DNA from: Corynebacterium pseudopelargi
GTDB lineage: Bacteria; Actinomycetota; Actinomycetes; Mycobacteriales; Mycobacteriaceae
Reading direction: 5' to 3'
NCBI RefSeq assembly: GCF_003814005.1
Contig: NZ_CP033898.1
Location: forward strand, 1,550,001 to 1,614,000
DNA: 64,000 bases
The position numbers were made by a program, and so were the translations under genes. The notes below the pieces were generated by a model. The model had not been told where the DNA came from. It searched no databases and saw only the letters and a program-made list of their open reading frames with translations. Positions 36,191 through 46,848 of this stretch are shown one piece after another (within the stretch, counting starts at the first letter, position 1; each line of letters begins with the position of its first letter).

Positions 36191-36727
36191 TTAAGGTGTT
36201 GCTTCCTCAGGGGCAGGAGCGATGGGCAGATGCATCTCTGGGTCTTCCTCGGGAGCTTCTTCTACCGGCGCAGTAGCCAGTGATTTCCACAGCACCTTAT
36301 ACCAAGGCTTTTCCCGATCAAGTTCGGCATCATCGTTGGCGTTTGCGCTCGTGGCATCTTCCAACGCTGGGTCTACCAAACGGAAGGCTGTTTCTCCCTG
36401 CTCGACCAAACCAAGGCGTAATTTGGCTTGCTCGCGAATATAGGCCTCGTCTTGGTAGCGGTCGATTTCTTCGATGAGCTGTTCTTTTTCTTGCTCTTTA
36501 GAGGCAATCGAGGCCTCTACCCGCTTCATCTCTGCCTTTTGCTGCAGATAGGTATTTAAGGGGGTGTAGATCATAAAAGAGACAAACACTAATACGCCTA
36601 AAAGCACCAGGGCACGAAGACCGCTTAGAGAAAATGGTGCTTGCAGCCGAAGGCGACGCTTTTCCGGTTCGCTGCGATTGGCCACCGGCACGGCGCGTTT
36701 GCTCTTGATCCTCATAAGGATATTCAT
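36191..36727 (-). CDS. ftsB: Septum formation initiator FtsB/DivIC
   Basis: 178 aa from ATG 36727. A basic N-terminal cytoplasmic part is followed by one membrane helix (about 37-56). A coiled coil (AEMKRVEASIASKEQEKEQL) and the motif YIREQAKLRLGLVEQGE come next, as in FtsB/DivIC. The acidic C-terminal tail is longer than in E. coli FtsB. It belongs to the divisome subcomplex with FtsQ and FtsL. A strong terminator hairpin of eno lies 22 bp before its start, so a separate promoter or read-through is needed. Confidence 0.9.
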   Translation of the reverse strand: MNILMRIKSKRAVPVANRSEPEKRRLRLQAPFSLSGLRALVLLGVLVFVSFMIYTPLNTYLQQKAEMKRVEASIASKEQEKEQLIEEIDRYQDEAYIREQAKLRLGLVEQGETAFRLVDPALEDATSANANDDAELDREKPWYKVLWKSLATAPVEEAPEEDPEMHLPIAPAPEEATP

Positions 36728-36737
36728 TCTAGCCACA

Positions 36738-36776
36738 GCAATAACAAAGGGGCGTCACCGTCGCCGGTGACGCCCC
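36738..36776 (-). terminator. Terminator of eno
   Basis: GGGGCGTCACCG and CGGTGACGCCCC form a perfect 12-bp stem with a 4-base loop. On the minus strand TTTGTTATT follows. It lies between the eno stop and the ftsB start. Confidence 0.88.
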
Positions 36777-36808
36777 TCATATTTAGCCTTGAAGGCTCTA
36801 GGTGTTCC

Positions 36809-38413
<1,605 letters not shown>

Positions 38414-39199
38414 TTAAGCGCGCTGCTCCAAGGCATAGGAGGCTGCGGCGTTTCTAACATTGCGCAGATACTCCTCAGATTGGTTATAGGCACGGATCGC
38501 AGCGGCCCAGCCCTCGGGTGTGTCCAGGTCGCCACCCTTGGTGCAAAGCAGGTTCGCGGCCGAGGCGGCTGCATCATCGATCTGGTTTGGGTCTGCTACC
38601 CCATCGCCATTGGCGTCGCGCCCGTACACGCTCCAGGATTCGGGGATGAACTGCATTGGACCTACAGCGCGATCAAATTCGGTATCGCCGTCTAATTTGC
38701 CTTCATCGGTATCTTCTACCTTGGCAAACCCAGGCGAACCATCCAGGGCAACGCCAACGATCGGGGGCAGCACATAGCCTTGTTCGTCAATGTGGCGGCT
38801 GCCAAAAAGCTGGCCGGAGTAGCTGCCGTGGCGGGTTTCGACAAAGCCGATGCCAGCAAGCGTGCCCCAGTTGAGGTGACATTCTGGGTAGGACTGCCTG
38901 GCAATTAATTCAGCGTTGCCATAGGCACGCAGTGCGGCCTCGGGGATACCCGTTTTTTCTGCCAGCGGCTCTGCCCAAAATTGCAGCTTATCGCTGGTGC
39001 GCCCGGGGGTATTGACGTCGATTTCGGGCACCGCTGCGGCATCGGCTGGGGGAACATCTTCTGGCACTTTGTGCCATTGGCGCAAAGAATTCGAATCATC
39101 GATCACCGTGAGAGCCCAGCCCACCAGCGCAATGACCATCACAATCGCAAGCAGTACCACGACTGCACACCCTGCTGCTCCTCGCGCTGATTTCGCCAT
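38414..39199 (-). CDS. Lytic murein transglycosylase
   Basis: 261 aa. An N-terminal membrane helix (about 10-31) anchors an exported domain. GTLAGIGFVETRHG carries the catalytic Glu (about residue 120). The later AVGPMQFIPESWSVYGRDANGDG and VADPNQIDDAAASAANLLC are typical of MltB-like soluble transglycosylases of actinobacteria. It cleaves peptidoglycan glycan strands. AGGA lies 9 bases before the ATG. It follows mazG by 11 bp in one operon. Confidence 0.9.
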   Translation of the reverse strand: MAKSARGAAGCAVVVLLAIVMVIALVGWALTVIDDSNSLRQWHKVPEDVPPADAAAVPEIDVNTPGRTSDKLQFWAEPLAEKTGIPEAALRAYGNAELIARQSYPECHLNWGTLAGIGFVETRHGSYSGQLFGSRHIDEQGYVLPPIVGVALDGSPGFAKVEDTDEGKLDGDTEFDRAVGPMQFIPESWSVYGRDANGDGVADPNQIDDAAASAANLLCTKGGDLDTPEGWAAAIRAYNQSEEYLRNVRNAAASYALEQRA

Positions 39200-39210
39200 G
39201 GCGAGCTATC

Positions 39211-39807
39211 CTACCGCAGTTTGCCTTCCTCCCAGAGACGAACCTGCTCATCGGCGCTGACTACTTCAGTGGTGCCATCGAAAAGATACGGTGCGCGCTT
39301 TTGCAGTTTTGCTACGAAGGCCGCGGCAACGTCGTTGAGGTCAAATGCGCCGCGTCGATCGGCGATCTCGGCGTGGAAGAGCACCTGCAGGAGGACGTCG
39401 GCAAGCTCATTGCAAAGCTGTTCATCACTGCCGCCTTGCTCAATCACCTCTTTGAGCTCTGCGGTTTCTTCTTCTAGATAGGGCACCAGCGTGGCATGGG
39501 TTTGAAGCTGCTCCCACTCCCCGAGATGCAAGGCGCGTTGCATCGTTCGAATGGCTTGGCCCATCGCCTCGTTGCGGCTGGGAACTTCGAGGATCTCCTC
39601 GCCTTTGGCGCGGGCTTCCTGCACGGCTGCTGCGTGCTCGTCGGTGCTCACCAGGAGGGTGCTATCCCCTGGGGCGACGCAATCGCCGAAATCCCAACGC
39701 ACGGTCACGGGCACCTCATCGGTGTAGACAACCTCGCCTTTGAGTTTGGGCACAAATTGAAAAGGAATCAGCGTTGGCCATCGGGCGTCTAGGAGCAAAA
39801 CGGTCAT
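39211..39807 (-). CDS. mazG: MazG-like nucleoside triphosphate pyrophosphohydrolase
   Basis: 198 aa from ATG 39807. The MazG motif appears as LVPYLEEETAELKEVIEQ with CNELADVLLQVLFHAEIA, giving the EExxE...ExxD metal site. The N-terminal 85 residues are a separate domain found in actinobacterial MazG. It removes aberrant or excess NTPs. TATCAT seven bases before the ATG suggests a leaderless message. It precedes the lytic transglycosylase gene in one operon. Confidence 0.9.
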   Translation of the reverse strand: MTVLLLDARWPTLIPFQFVPKLKGEVVYTDEVPVTVRWDFGDCVAPGDSTLLVSTDEHAAAVQEARAKGEEILEVPSRNEAMGQAIRTMQRALHLGEWEQLQTHATLVPYLEEETAELKEVIEQGGSDEQLCNELADVLLQVLFHAEIADRRGAFDLNDVAAAFVAKLQKRAPYLFDGTTEVVSADEQVRLWEEGKLR

Positions 39808-39864
39808 GCGTTCCATGATAGAGCTTGTGGGCAAACGCACCTACCCCCTATTCGCCAAATGCTT

Positions 39865-39883
39865 ATAGGCAAACCTAAGCTAA
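39865..39883 (+). promoter_or_regulatory. DtxR-like operator upstream of efeO
   Basis: ATAGGCAAACCTAAGCTAA matches TTAGGTTAGCCTAACCTAA at 14 of 19 positions, about 80 bp before the efeO start. It would place efeOB under iron repression. Confidence 0.7.
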
Positions 39884-39965
39884 GCATTAAGGGTTAGTAG
39901 AGCCTTAGCTACTTGCCTATTTTGTACACAGCTATCTCAAGTCGCTCCCCTCAAGGAGGAACCTC

Positions 39966-40883
39966 ATGCGTCTATCCCGTCCAGCACTCAGCGCCGCTGC
40001 CCTCGCACTTACTGCAACCCTGGCAGCCTGCTCCGGCAATGGTGAGGAAGCCGACACCACCAAGGCATCCTCTTCCGATACCACCGTTCAGTCTTCCGAG
40101 GCACAAAATGACACCTCGGATAAGGACGCAGCCGATGAAGATTCCGAAGCTCATAAAGCAGCCGTAACCAAGTACACCGAGTACGTTCGCGGCCAAGTTG
40201 CCAGCCTGCAGGGTGTGGGCAAGGAATTCATCGCCGCTATCGAAGCCGGCAATGTGGATGAAGCCAAGCGCCTCTACCCCGTTGCCCGCGAGCCTTATGA
40301 GCGCATCGAGCCTGTTGCCGAATCCTTCGGTGACCTCGACGCCCGCATTGACCTGCGTGAGGCCGACCTTGAAGATGGCGATTCTTGGAGCGGCTTCCAC
40401 AAGATCGAGAAGGATCTCTGGGTAGAAAACAAGATCACCGATAGCACCAAGAAGGACGCCCAGCAGCTCTCCAAGGATATCGAGGAACTGGCCAAGAAGG
40501 TCGACGCCAGCGATTACACCCTCAGCGCCGAGGACATCGCCGCCGGTGCACAGGAGCTTCTCGACGAAGTCTCCACCTCCAAGATCACCGGTGAAGAAAA
40601 CGTCTTCTCCCACACCGACCTCTACGATTTCCAGGCCAACGTCGAAGGCTCCAAGGCAGCCATCGATTCGCTTTCCCCGATCCTCTCCGAAACCAAGCCC
40701 GAGCTCATCGGTGAGATCCAGGCCGAATTTGGCAAGGTGCAAAGCCTGCTTGGTCAGCTCCGCGAAGGCGACGGCTTTGTCAGCTACGACAAGGTCGACG
40801 ATGCAAAGCGTAAAGAACTCTCCAGCGCCCTTGACGCCTTGACCGCCAAGGTTGCTCAAGCACAGGAGGCCGTGGAGAAGTGA
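39966..40883 (+). CDS. efeO: Iron uptake lipoprotein EfeO (M75/imelysin)
   Basis: 305 aa. A signal peptide ends in the lipobox LAAC (Cys about residue 22), followed by a Ser/Asp/Glu-rich linker. The M75 domain starts near residue 60. The metal motif GFHKIEKDLW (HxxE) is near residue 147. No N-terminal cupredoxin domain is present, so it is the short M75-only form. AAGGAGG lies just before the ATG. It delivers iron to the EfeUOB system; its stop overlaps the efeB start. Confidence 0.9.
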   Translation: MRLSRPALSAAALALTATLAACSGNGEEADTTKASSSDTTVQSSEAQNDTSDKDAADEDSEAHKAAVTKYTEYVRGQVASLQGVGKEFIAAIEAGNVDEAKRLYPVAREPYERIEPVAESFGDLDARIDLREADLEDGDSWSGFHKIEKDLWVENKITDSTKKDAQQLSKDIEELAKKVDASDYTLSAEDIAAGAQELLDEVSTSKITGEENVFSHTDLYDFQANVEGSKAAIDSLSPILSETKPELIGEIQAEFGKVQSLLGQLREGDGFVSYDKVDDAKRKELSSALDALTAKVAQAQEAVEK

Positions 40884-42127
40884 GCCAGCGAGTAAGTCGG
40901 CGAGGTTTTATCACCGGGGCTTCAGCACTCGCGGGAGCCGTTGCAGGCGCAGCCGCCATCGGCACGAGCGCGTGCAGCACCGAAGAGAAGCAATCCAAAG
41001 ATCACGTGGTGGATTTCCATGGTGCCCACCAGGCTGGCATCACCACCAAACAGCAAGACAGACTGCACTTTGCAGCCTTCGACGTGATCAGTGATAGCCG
41101 CGAAGACCTCGCCGATTTACTCCAAACCTGGACCGAAATGGCCAGGCGCATGAGCAAGGGGGAATTGGCAGAACCCGGCGCGATGGAAGAAGTAGGACAG
41201 GCCTCCGTGCCTGGAGATTCCGGCGAAGCCTATGATCTTCCCGCATCCAACCTCACCATCACCGTCGGTTTTGGCCCCTCGCTTTTTGATCAACGCTTCG
41301 GTTTGGCCTCTGCCAAGCCAAAAGAACTCAAAGATCTGCCCCACTTCGCAGGCGATATGACTCGCGCTGAGATCTCCCGTGGCGATCTCTGCATCCAGGC
41401 CTGCGCGGATGATCCCCAGGTGGCGGTGCATGCGGTGCGCAACTTAGCCCGCGTTGGCACTGGTGTGGTGGAGGTGCGCTGGTCGCAGCTCGGTTTTGGC
41501 CACGCCTCTGCTACCACCAAAGGCCAGCAGACCCCACGCAACCTCTTCGGCTTTAAAGACGGCACCAATAACGTCAAGGCCGAGGATCAAGATGTGTTGG
41601 ATCAATATATTTGGGTCAACAACACCAATAGTTGGTTCGATGGTGGCACCTATTTGATTGCCCGCCGAATCAGGATGCTGATTGAGAATTGGGATCGGCA
41701 GGTCTTGCGCGAGCAGGAAGCCACCTTTGGGCGCGAAAAGCGCACGGGTGCACCGCTTGGTGCCGAGGATGAATTCGATGCATTGCCCCTGGATGCCAGC
41801 GATGAGCAGGGCAATCCGCTGGTGCCTTTAGATGCGCACTCTCGTTTGGCTTCGCCGGTGGAAAATTCCGGGCACCACATGCTGCGGCGTGCCTATAACT
41901 TCACCGATGGCTCCGATGGCTTTGGCCACTTGGATGCGGGCTTGTTCTTCATTGCGATTGTGGCTTCGCCCGAGAAGACCTTCATTCCCATCCAGTCCAA
42001 GCTGGCTAAAAAGGACAAGCTCAACGAGTACGTGCGCTATGAATCCTCCTCGATCTTTGCGCTGCCCCCGGGCCTGAAAGATGAAAACGACTGGTGGGGG
42101 CGCACATTGTTTGAGCAAACGGCCTAG
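40880..42127 (+). CDS. efeB: Dyp-type haem peroxidase EfeB
   Basis: 415 aa from GTG 40880, which overlaps the efeO stop by 4 bp. The Tat signal SRRGFITG is at residues 5-12. The distal GFKDGTNN motif (GxxDG) and the proximal His in GHHMLRRAYN identify a Dyp peroxidase. It is exported folded with haem and helps iron uptake by oxidation or by deferrochelatase-like activity. I see no efeU permease next to it. It is convergent with mfd, 2 bp away. Confidence 0.93.
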   Translation: MSQRVSRRGFITGASALAGAVAGAAAIGTSACSTEEKQSKDHVVDFHGAHQAGITTKQQDRLHFAAFDVISDSREDLADLLQTWTEMARRMSKGELAEPGAMEEVGQASVPGDSGEAYDLPASNLTITVGFGPSLFDQRFGLASAKPKELKDLPHFAGDMTRAEISRGDLCIQACADDPQVAVHAVRNLARVGTGVVEVRWSQLGFGHASATTKGQQTPRNLFGFKDGTNNVKAEDQDVLDQYIWVNNTNSWFDGGTYLIARRIRMLIENWDRQVLREQEATFGREKRTGAPLGAEDEFDALPLDASDEQGNPLVPLDAHSRLASPVENSGHHMLRRAYNFTDGSDGFGHLDAGLFFIAIVASPEKTFIPIQSKLAKKDKLNEYVRYESSSIFALPPGLKDENDWWGRTLFEQTA

Positions 42128-42129
42128 CG

Positions 42130-45100
42130 CTAGCGCAGTCGGAACTTCTTCCTTCTTGCTTCTCGACGCTCCTCCTCGTCGAAATCATCACTGCTTACAA
42201 CCCTCCTGCGCCTTGGCGCAGCGGGGGCATTGGCAGCCGGTGTCCCCGCCACCACGAGCGAGGGCTCAAGGGTTGCGCCACTGACGCTAACCCGATCAAC
42301 TTCGAACATCGCGGCGATGAAATCGGCTACCCACTGCAGCAGGGCGACGTCGCGAAGCTGCTTATCGTTAATATTTGGCCCCTCCTTGGGCATGCTGAGC
42401 TGGATGGCTTTCGCGGCCGCGCGATAGGTCGCCGATGGTGCCAAACGCTTCAGGCGCACCTGCTGGGAGTCTTTTAACTCAACCGGGTGCACCTTGATCC
42501 TGGTGCCTTGCATGCCAATATCGCTAATGCCAGCACTGCGGGCCAGCAGGCGTAGACGTGCAACGGCCAAAAGGCGCGACACAGGCTCAGGTACTTGGCC
42601 GTAGCGATCTTCCATCTCCTCGATCACGGCCTGAATATCGGCGTCTGTGGCAGCCGCGGCCAGTTTCCTATACACCTCCAGGCGCAGGCGCTCGGCGGCA
42701 ATATAGTCCTCGGGAATGTGGGCATCGACGGGTAGATCGATGCGGATTTCCTTCGGGCCTTGTTCGCTGGCATCAACCACCTTGCCGTCGGCCATGGCGC
42801 GGAATGCCTCTACTGCTTCGCCCACCAGGCGCACATATAAGTCGAAGCCCACCCCGGCGATGTGGCCGGATTGCTCGGCACCTAAGACATTGCCGGCGCC
42901 GCGCATCTCGAGGTCCTTCATGGCCACGGCCATGCCAGCGCCGAGGTCATTATTTTGGGCGATGGTGGCGAGGCGATCATAGGAGGTTTCGCTTAAGGTT
43001 TGGCCCTTTGGGTACAAAAAGTAGGCATAGCCACGTTCGCGGGATCGACCCACGCGGCCACGCAATTGGTGGAGCTGCGATAGACCCATGTGGTGAGCGT
43101 TTTCTACGATCAAGGTGTTGGCGTTGGCAATATCCAAACCCGTTTCAACGATGGTGGTGCACACCAGCACGTCGTATTCGCGGTTCCAAAAGCCCTGCAC
43201 CGTTTGTTCGAGTTGCTCCTCTCCCATCTGCCCGTGGGCTACCACGATGCGGGCCTCTGGGACGAGATCGCGAAGCTCTTTGGCCTTCTTTTCAATGGTG
43301 GCCACCTTGTTGTGTACGAAAAACACCTGGCCATCTCGAAGCAATTCGCGGCGAATGGCTGCCGCCACCTGCTTTTCTTCATAGGTGCCCACATAGGTCA
43401 AGATGGGGTGGCGATCCTGCGGCGGGGTGAGGATCGTAGACATCTCTCGGATCCCAGCCATCGACATTTCCAGGGTGCGCGGGATCGGGGTGGCCGACAT
43501 GGTGAGCACGTCGACGTGGCTGCGCAAGGCCTTGATGTGCTCTTTGTGTTCCACACCGAAGCGCTGTTCCTCATCCACCACGACCAGGCCGAGGTTTTTC
43601 CACTGCACGCCGGTTTGAAGCAGCCGGTGCGTGCCGATGACGATGTCGATGGTGCCATCGCTTAAGCCCTTGAGCGTGGCCTTGGCATCTGCTTGAGAAG
43701 AAAAACGACTCAAGCCGCGGATGGTCACCGGGAAACCGGCCATGCGTTCTTCGAAGGTGCTCAAGTGCTGCTGCGCAAGCAAGGTGGTTGGCACCAAAAC
43801 AGCAACCTGTTTGCCGTCTTGCACCGCCTTAAAGGCTGCGCGCACCGCCACCTCTGTTTTGCCGTAGCCCACATCGCCTACCACCACGCGGTCCATGGGC
43901 GAGGATTTCTCCATATCCTCTTTTACCGCGTCGATCGCCAGCATCTGATCTTCGGTTTCTACGAAGGGGAAGTTATCTTCCAATTCGCGCTGCCAGGGGC
44001 TATCGGGTGCAAAGGCATGCCCGGGGGCCGCCTGGCGCTTGGCGTAGAGCTCGACTAATTCGCCGGCGATTTCGCGGACAGCCGCGCGTGCTTTCTTCTT
44101 GGTGTTCTTCCAATCGGAGCCACCCATCTTCGAAAGCGTGGGCTTTTCGCCGCCAACATACTTGCTCAGCATGTCTAGGGCATCCATTGGTACAAAGAGT
44201 TGATCTGCCGGTTGGCCACGCTTGGAGGGGGCATATTCCAGCACGATGTATTCACGCCGGCTGGTTTCATCACCAGTGCTAATGGTGCGCTCGGTCATGG
44301 TGACAAATCGACCAATGCCATGGGTTTCATGCACCACATAGTCGCCGGCCTTTAAGGCCAAAGGGTCCACACGATTACGGCGCTTGGCTGGCCTGCGCTT
44401 TGCCCCGGCAATATCACCAACGCGATTGCCTGTTAAGTCCGTTTCGGTAATCACCACCAAAGGCAGCGCCTCTGCCCCGGCTACCTTTCGCACCTTAGGA
44501 AAGATCAACCCGGCATGGCTGAGTGCCTGATACAAGGTCACCTCACCGGCAGAAGGTTGCCAACCAGGTGTTGCCACCTTGCTTGGAATGCCCTGCTCTG
44601 CAAAGCGCTGCTGCATTCGCTTGATCGCACCTTGGGCAGGAGCAATAAAGGCTGCGCGCCCGCCTGCCTGGGTGTGGGCAAGCAGCAGCGCCATCATTTC
44701 TTCGATCTTGGCTAGATCGCCTCGCGGGGTAGGCCCTGGCTCAAATTCCAGTGGCAAGGTGGCTTGTTCATCGGCCCCGAACATCCCCGGAGGCGCGAAG
44801 GTCCACCACGGCAGATCTGCATTGCGGGCTGCTACTTCTAGGGCCTCATAGCTGCGATAGGAGCTGGCCTCCAGGTCAAGGCCTTGGGCTGCCACCGGGC
44901 CATCTGCCCCCATAGCGGCAGCCTCCCAACCTGCGGCGAGGAATTCGGCGTCGGTGGCTTTGAGATCTTCAATGCGCCGGCGAATACGTTCCGGATCCAT
45001 CACCACCACATGGGTATGTGCGGGCATGAGTTCTGGCAGGCTCACCATGGGTGTACCCACCAAGGCGGGAATCAGCGCTTCCATCCCTGCGGCGGGTTGG

Positions 45101-45885
45101 CCTTCGGCAATGGTGCTCAGCAGCTCCTGCAAGGTGGGGTTGCCCTGGTGTTCAAGGGCAAGGGCCTCGGCGCGGGCGGCAATTTCTTGGTTAATCAGCA
45201 GCTCTCTGGCCGGGAAGATCTCTACCGCCTCCAGAGTCATGCCCTGGAAGGCTCGCTGATCAGCCACGGAGAACTCGCGGATTTCGCTGACCTCATCGCC
45301 CCAGAATTCGATGCGCACCGGCTGCTCAGCGGTGGTGGGGAAAATGTCTAAGATGCCGCCGCGTGTGGCAAATTCGCCTCGCTTTGCTACCAGGTCTACA
45401 TGGGAGTAGGCGCGGTGGACGAGTTCATGGCGCAGCGCATCAAAGTCATATTCTTGTTCTGCTTTGATCACCAGCGGGCTACGCCCTGGGTTTTCGGCTA
45501 AAAGCGGCTGGCAAAAGCCGCGCGCTGCGGTAACGATCACCGATAATTCATCCAGGTGCGAAAGCACCTTGGCTCTTTGGCCAATCACGTCTGCTGCGGG
45601 GCTAAGGCGCTCATGCGGCAGTGTTTCCCAGGCTGGAAACCATGCCACGCGTTCGCCGAGCATGGCTTTGAGTTCGGCGGTGAGGTCTTCTGCATCGCGT
45701 CCGGTTGGGGTGACCACCAGCACCGGGGCGCGGTGAGCCAGCGCTGCTACCGCCCAGGGCCGGACCTGTTCGAGCGCGGTGATGTGCAAGGTGGGCTCGC
45801 CTACATGGGCGAGCATGCCTTTAAGTTTCGGGTCGGTGGCGGCTACTTTAAGTAGGCCTGCAAGCATTGCTGGCTGCTGAGCCAC
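42130..45885 (-). CDS. mfd: Transcription-repair coupling factor Mfd
   Basis: 1251 aa from GTG 45885, with AGGAG seven bases upstream. The order is: UvrB-like module (about 1-350, including [14 protein letters not shown] and the [26 protein letters not shown] segment), RNA polymerase-interacting domain with [13 protein letters not shown], helicase motor with [30 protein letters not shown] and [11 protein letters not shown], translocation motif [11 protein letters not shown] and a C-terminal TRCF domain. It removes stalled RNA polymerase and recruits UvrA. A short Arg/Lys tail ends the protein. Confidence 0.97.
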   Translation of the reverse strand: MAQQPAMLAGLLKVAATDPKLKGMLAHVGEPTLHITALEQVRPWAVAALAHRAPVLVVTPTGRDAEDLTAELKAMLGERVAWFPAWETLPHERLSPAADVIGQRAKVLSHLDELSVIVTAARGFCQPLLAENPGRSPLVIKAEQEYDFDALRHELVHRAYSHVDLVAKRGEFATRGGILDIFPTTAEQPVRIEFWGDEVSEIREFSVADQRAFQGMTLEAVEIFPARELLINQEIAARAEALALEHQGNPTLQELLSTIAEGQPAAGMEALIPALVGTPMVSLPELMPAHTHVVVMDPERIRRRIEDLKATDAEFLAAGWEAAAMGADGPVAAQGLDLEASSYRSYEALEVAARNADLPWWTFAPPGMFGADEQATLPLEFEPGPTPRGDLAKIEEMMALLLAHTQAGGRAAFIAPAQGAIKRMQQRFAEQGIPSKVATPGWQPSAGEVTLYQALSHAGLIFPKVRKVAGAEALPLVVITETDLTGNRVGDIAGAKRRPAKRRNRVDPLALKAGDYVVHETHGIGRFVTMTERTISTGDETSRREYIVLEYAPSKRGQPADQLFVPMDALDMLSKYVGGEKPTLSKMGGSDWKNTKKKARAAVREIAGELVELYAKRQAAPGHAFAPDSPWQRELEDNFPFVETEDQMLAIDAVKEDMEKSSPMDRVVVGDVGYGKTEVAVRAAFKAVQDGKQVAVLVPTTLLAQQHLSTFEERMAGFPVTIRGLSRFSSQADAKATLKGLSDGTIDIVIGTHRLLQTGVQWKNLGLVVVDEEQRFGVEHKEHIKALRSHVDVLTMSATPIPRTLEMSMAGIREMSTILTPPQDRHPILTYVGTYEEKQVAAAIRRELLRDGQVFFVHNKVATIEKKAKELRDLVPEARIVVAHGQMGEEQLEQTVQGFWNREYDVLVCTTIVETGLDIANANTLIVENAHHMGLSQLHQLRGRVGRSRERGYAYFLYPKGQTLSETSYDRLATIAQNNDLGAGMAVAMKDLEMRGAGNVLGAEQSGHIAGVGFDLYVRLVGEAVEAFRAMADGKVVDASEQGPKEIRIDLPVDAHIPEDYIAAERLRLEVYRKLAAAATDADIQAVIEEMEDRYGQVPEPVSRLLAVARLRLLARSAGISDIGMQGTRIKVHPVELKDSQQVRLKRLAPSATYRAAAKAIQLSMPKEGPNINDKQLRDVALLQWVADFIAAMFEVDRVSVSGATLEPSLVVAGTPAANAPAAPRRRRVVSSDDFDEEERREARRKKFRLR

Positions 45886-45950
45886 TGGTGATCTCCTCAC
45901 ATCAAGGATGCTTCGTACAAGGTGGGTGCGGTGGCACTAGATGGTGGCCA

Positions 45951-46679
45951 CTAGGTGGACCGCTTCAGGGTACCTGCTTGGGCAGGAGCGCTTGTTGCAT
46001 CGCCGGCTTCGGCAGGCGTTGCCATAGCGGCTTGGCCAAGCGTGCTGGGCGCTTCGCTATTTTTTTGAGCCCCAAGCTGTGGATTCGCTTCCATTCCGGC
46101 AAGGCCATTCCAGCAGAGGTTGACGATGTGCGCTGCGACTTGCTCCTTGGAGTATTCCTGCGCATCGAGCCACCACTGGGCCGTCATGGACACCATGCCC
46201 ACGAGCGCTTGGCCGTAAAGCACGGCGTTGTCGGGGTCGAGCCCGGAGCGTTCAAAGGCCTTGGCCAGGATATACGAGACTTGATTGACTGCGTCGTTTA
46301 ACAAGGTGGAGTAGCTGCGCGGGCGCGATTCGCCTTCTGCCGGCACCATGTCTCGCACGAGGATCTGAAAACCATCGGTGTCGTGTTCCACATAGCTTAA
46401 AAGCGCCAGCACGGCTTGTTCGATGCGTGCCCTGGAGCGCCCTTGCGCCAAGGATTCGGTAATGACCTGCTCGAGGTATTGCATTTCCCTGTCAACGACG
46501 ACGGCATAGAGGCCTTCTTTGCCGCCAAAATGCTGATACACCACGGGTTTCGATACCCCGGCGCGTGCCGCGACCTCTTCTACGCTGGCGCCCTCAAATC
46601 CGCGCTCGGCAAATAAACCTCGCCCGATGCTGATGAGTTGTTCCCTGCGTTCGCGGCCCGACATTCGCTGCTTACTCAT
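45951..46679 (-). CDS. TetR-family transcriptional regulator
   Basis: 242 aa. The HTH is GRGLFAERGFEGASVEEVAARAGVSKPVVYQHFGGKEGLY (about residues 18-55). The C-terminal 40 residues are Ala/Pro/Gln-rich and disordered. It lies 65 bp upstream of mfd on the same strand. No efflux pump is adjacent, so the regulon is unknown. TetR genes next to mfd occur in related mycolata (recalled). Confidence 0.88.
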   Translation of the reverse strand: MSKQRMSGRERREQLISIGRGLFAERGFEGASVEEVAARAGVSKPVVYQHFGGKEGLYAVVVDREMQYLEQVITESLAQGRSRARIEQAVLALLSYVEHDTDGFQILVRDMVPAEGESRPRSYSTLLNDAVNQVSYILAKAFERSGLDPDNAVLYGQALVGMVSMTAQWWLDAQEYSKEQVAAHIVNLCWNGLAGMEANPQLGAQKNSEAPSTLGQAAMATPAEAGDATSAPAQAGTLKRST

Positions 46680-46754
46680 GGCCTCTAAGCGTATCGTGTC
46701 CTGGGTGTTTCATAAGCATTGATGATTGTTGTATGCTTATGTCCCGTCGCTAAG

Positions 46755-46772
46755 CCCCAAAGCTTTTCGACG
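46755..46772. repeat. 18-bp word shared with the glpX upstream region
   Basis: CCCCAAAGCTTTTCGACG here is the exact complement of 15633-15650 upstream of glpX. A 12-bp core (AGCTTTTCGACG) also occurs at 6079-6090. Here it ends just before the tRNA-Gln gene. Confidence 0.6.
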
Positions 46773-46773
46773 T

Positions 46774-46845
46774 TTCCCTGTGGTGTAATTGGCAACACTA
46801 CGGTTTTTGGTACCGTCATTCTAGGTTCGAGTCCTGGCAGGGAAG
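46774..46845 (+). tRNA. tRNA-Gln (anticodon UUG)
   Basis: The acceptor pairs TTCCCTG with CAGGGAA, with G as discriminator and CCA not encoded. The D arm is GTGT/ACAC with TTGG. The anticodon stem ACGGT/ACCGT encloses TTTTGGT, giving anticodon TTG. The T arm is CTAGG-TTCGAGT-CCTGG. It ends 3 bp from the stop of the convergent multicopper oxidase gene. Confidence 0.93.
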
Positions 46846-46848
46846 CTT

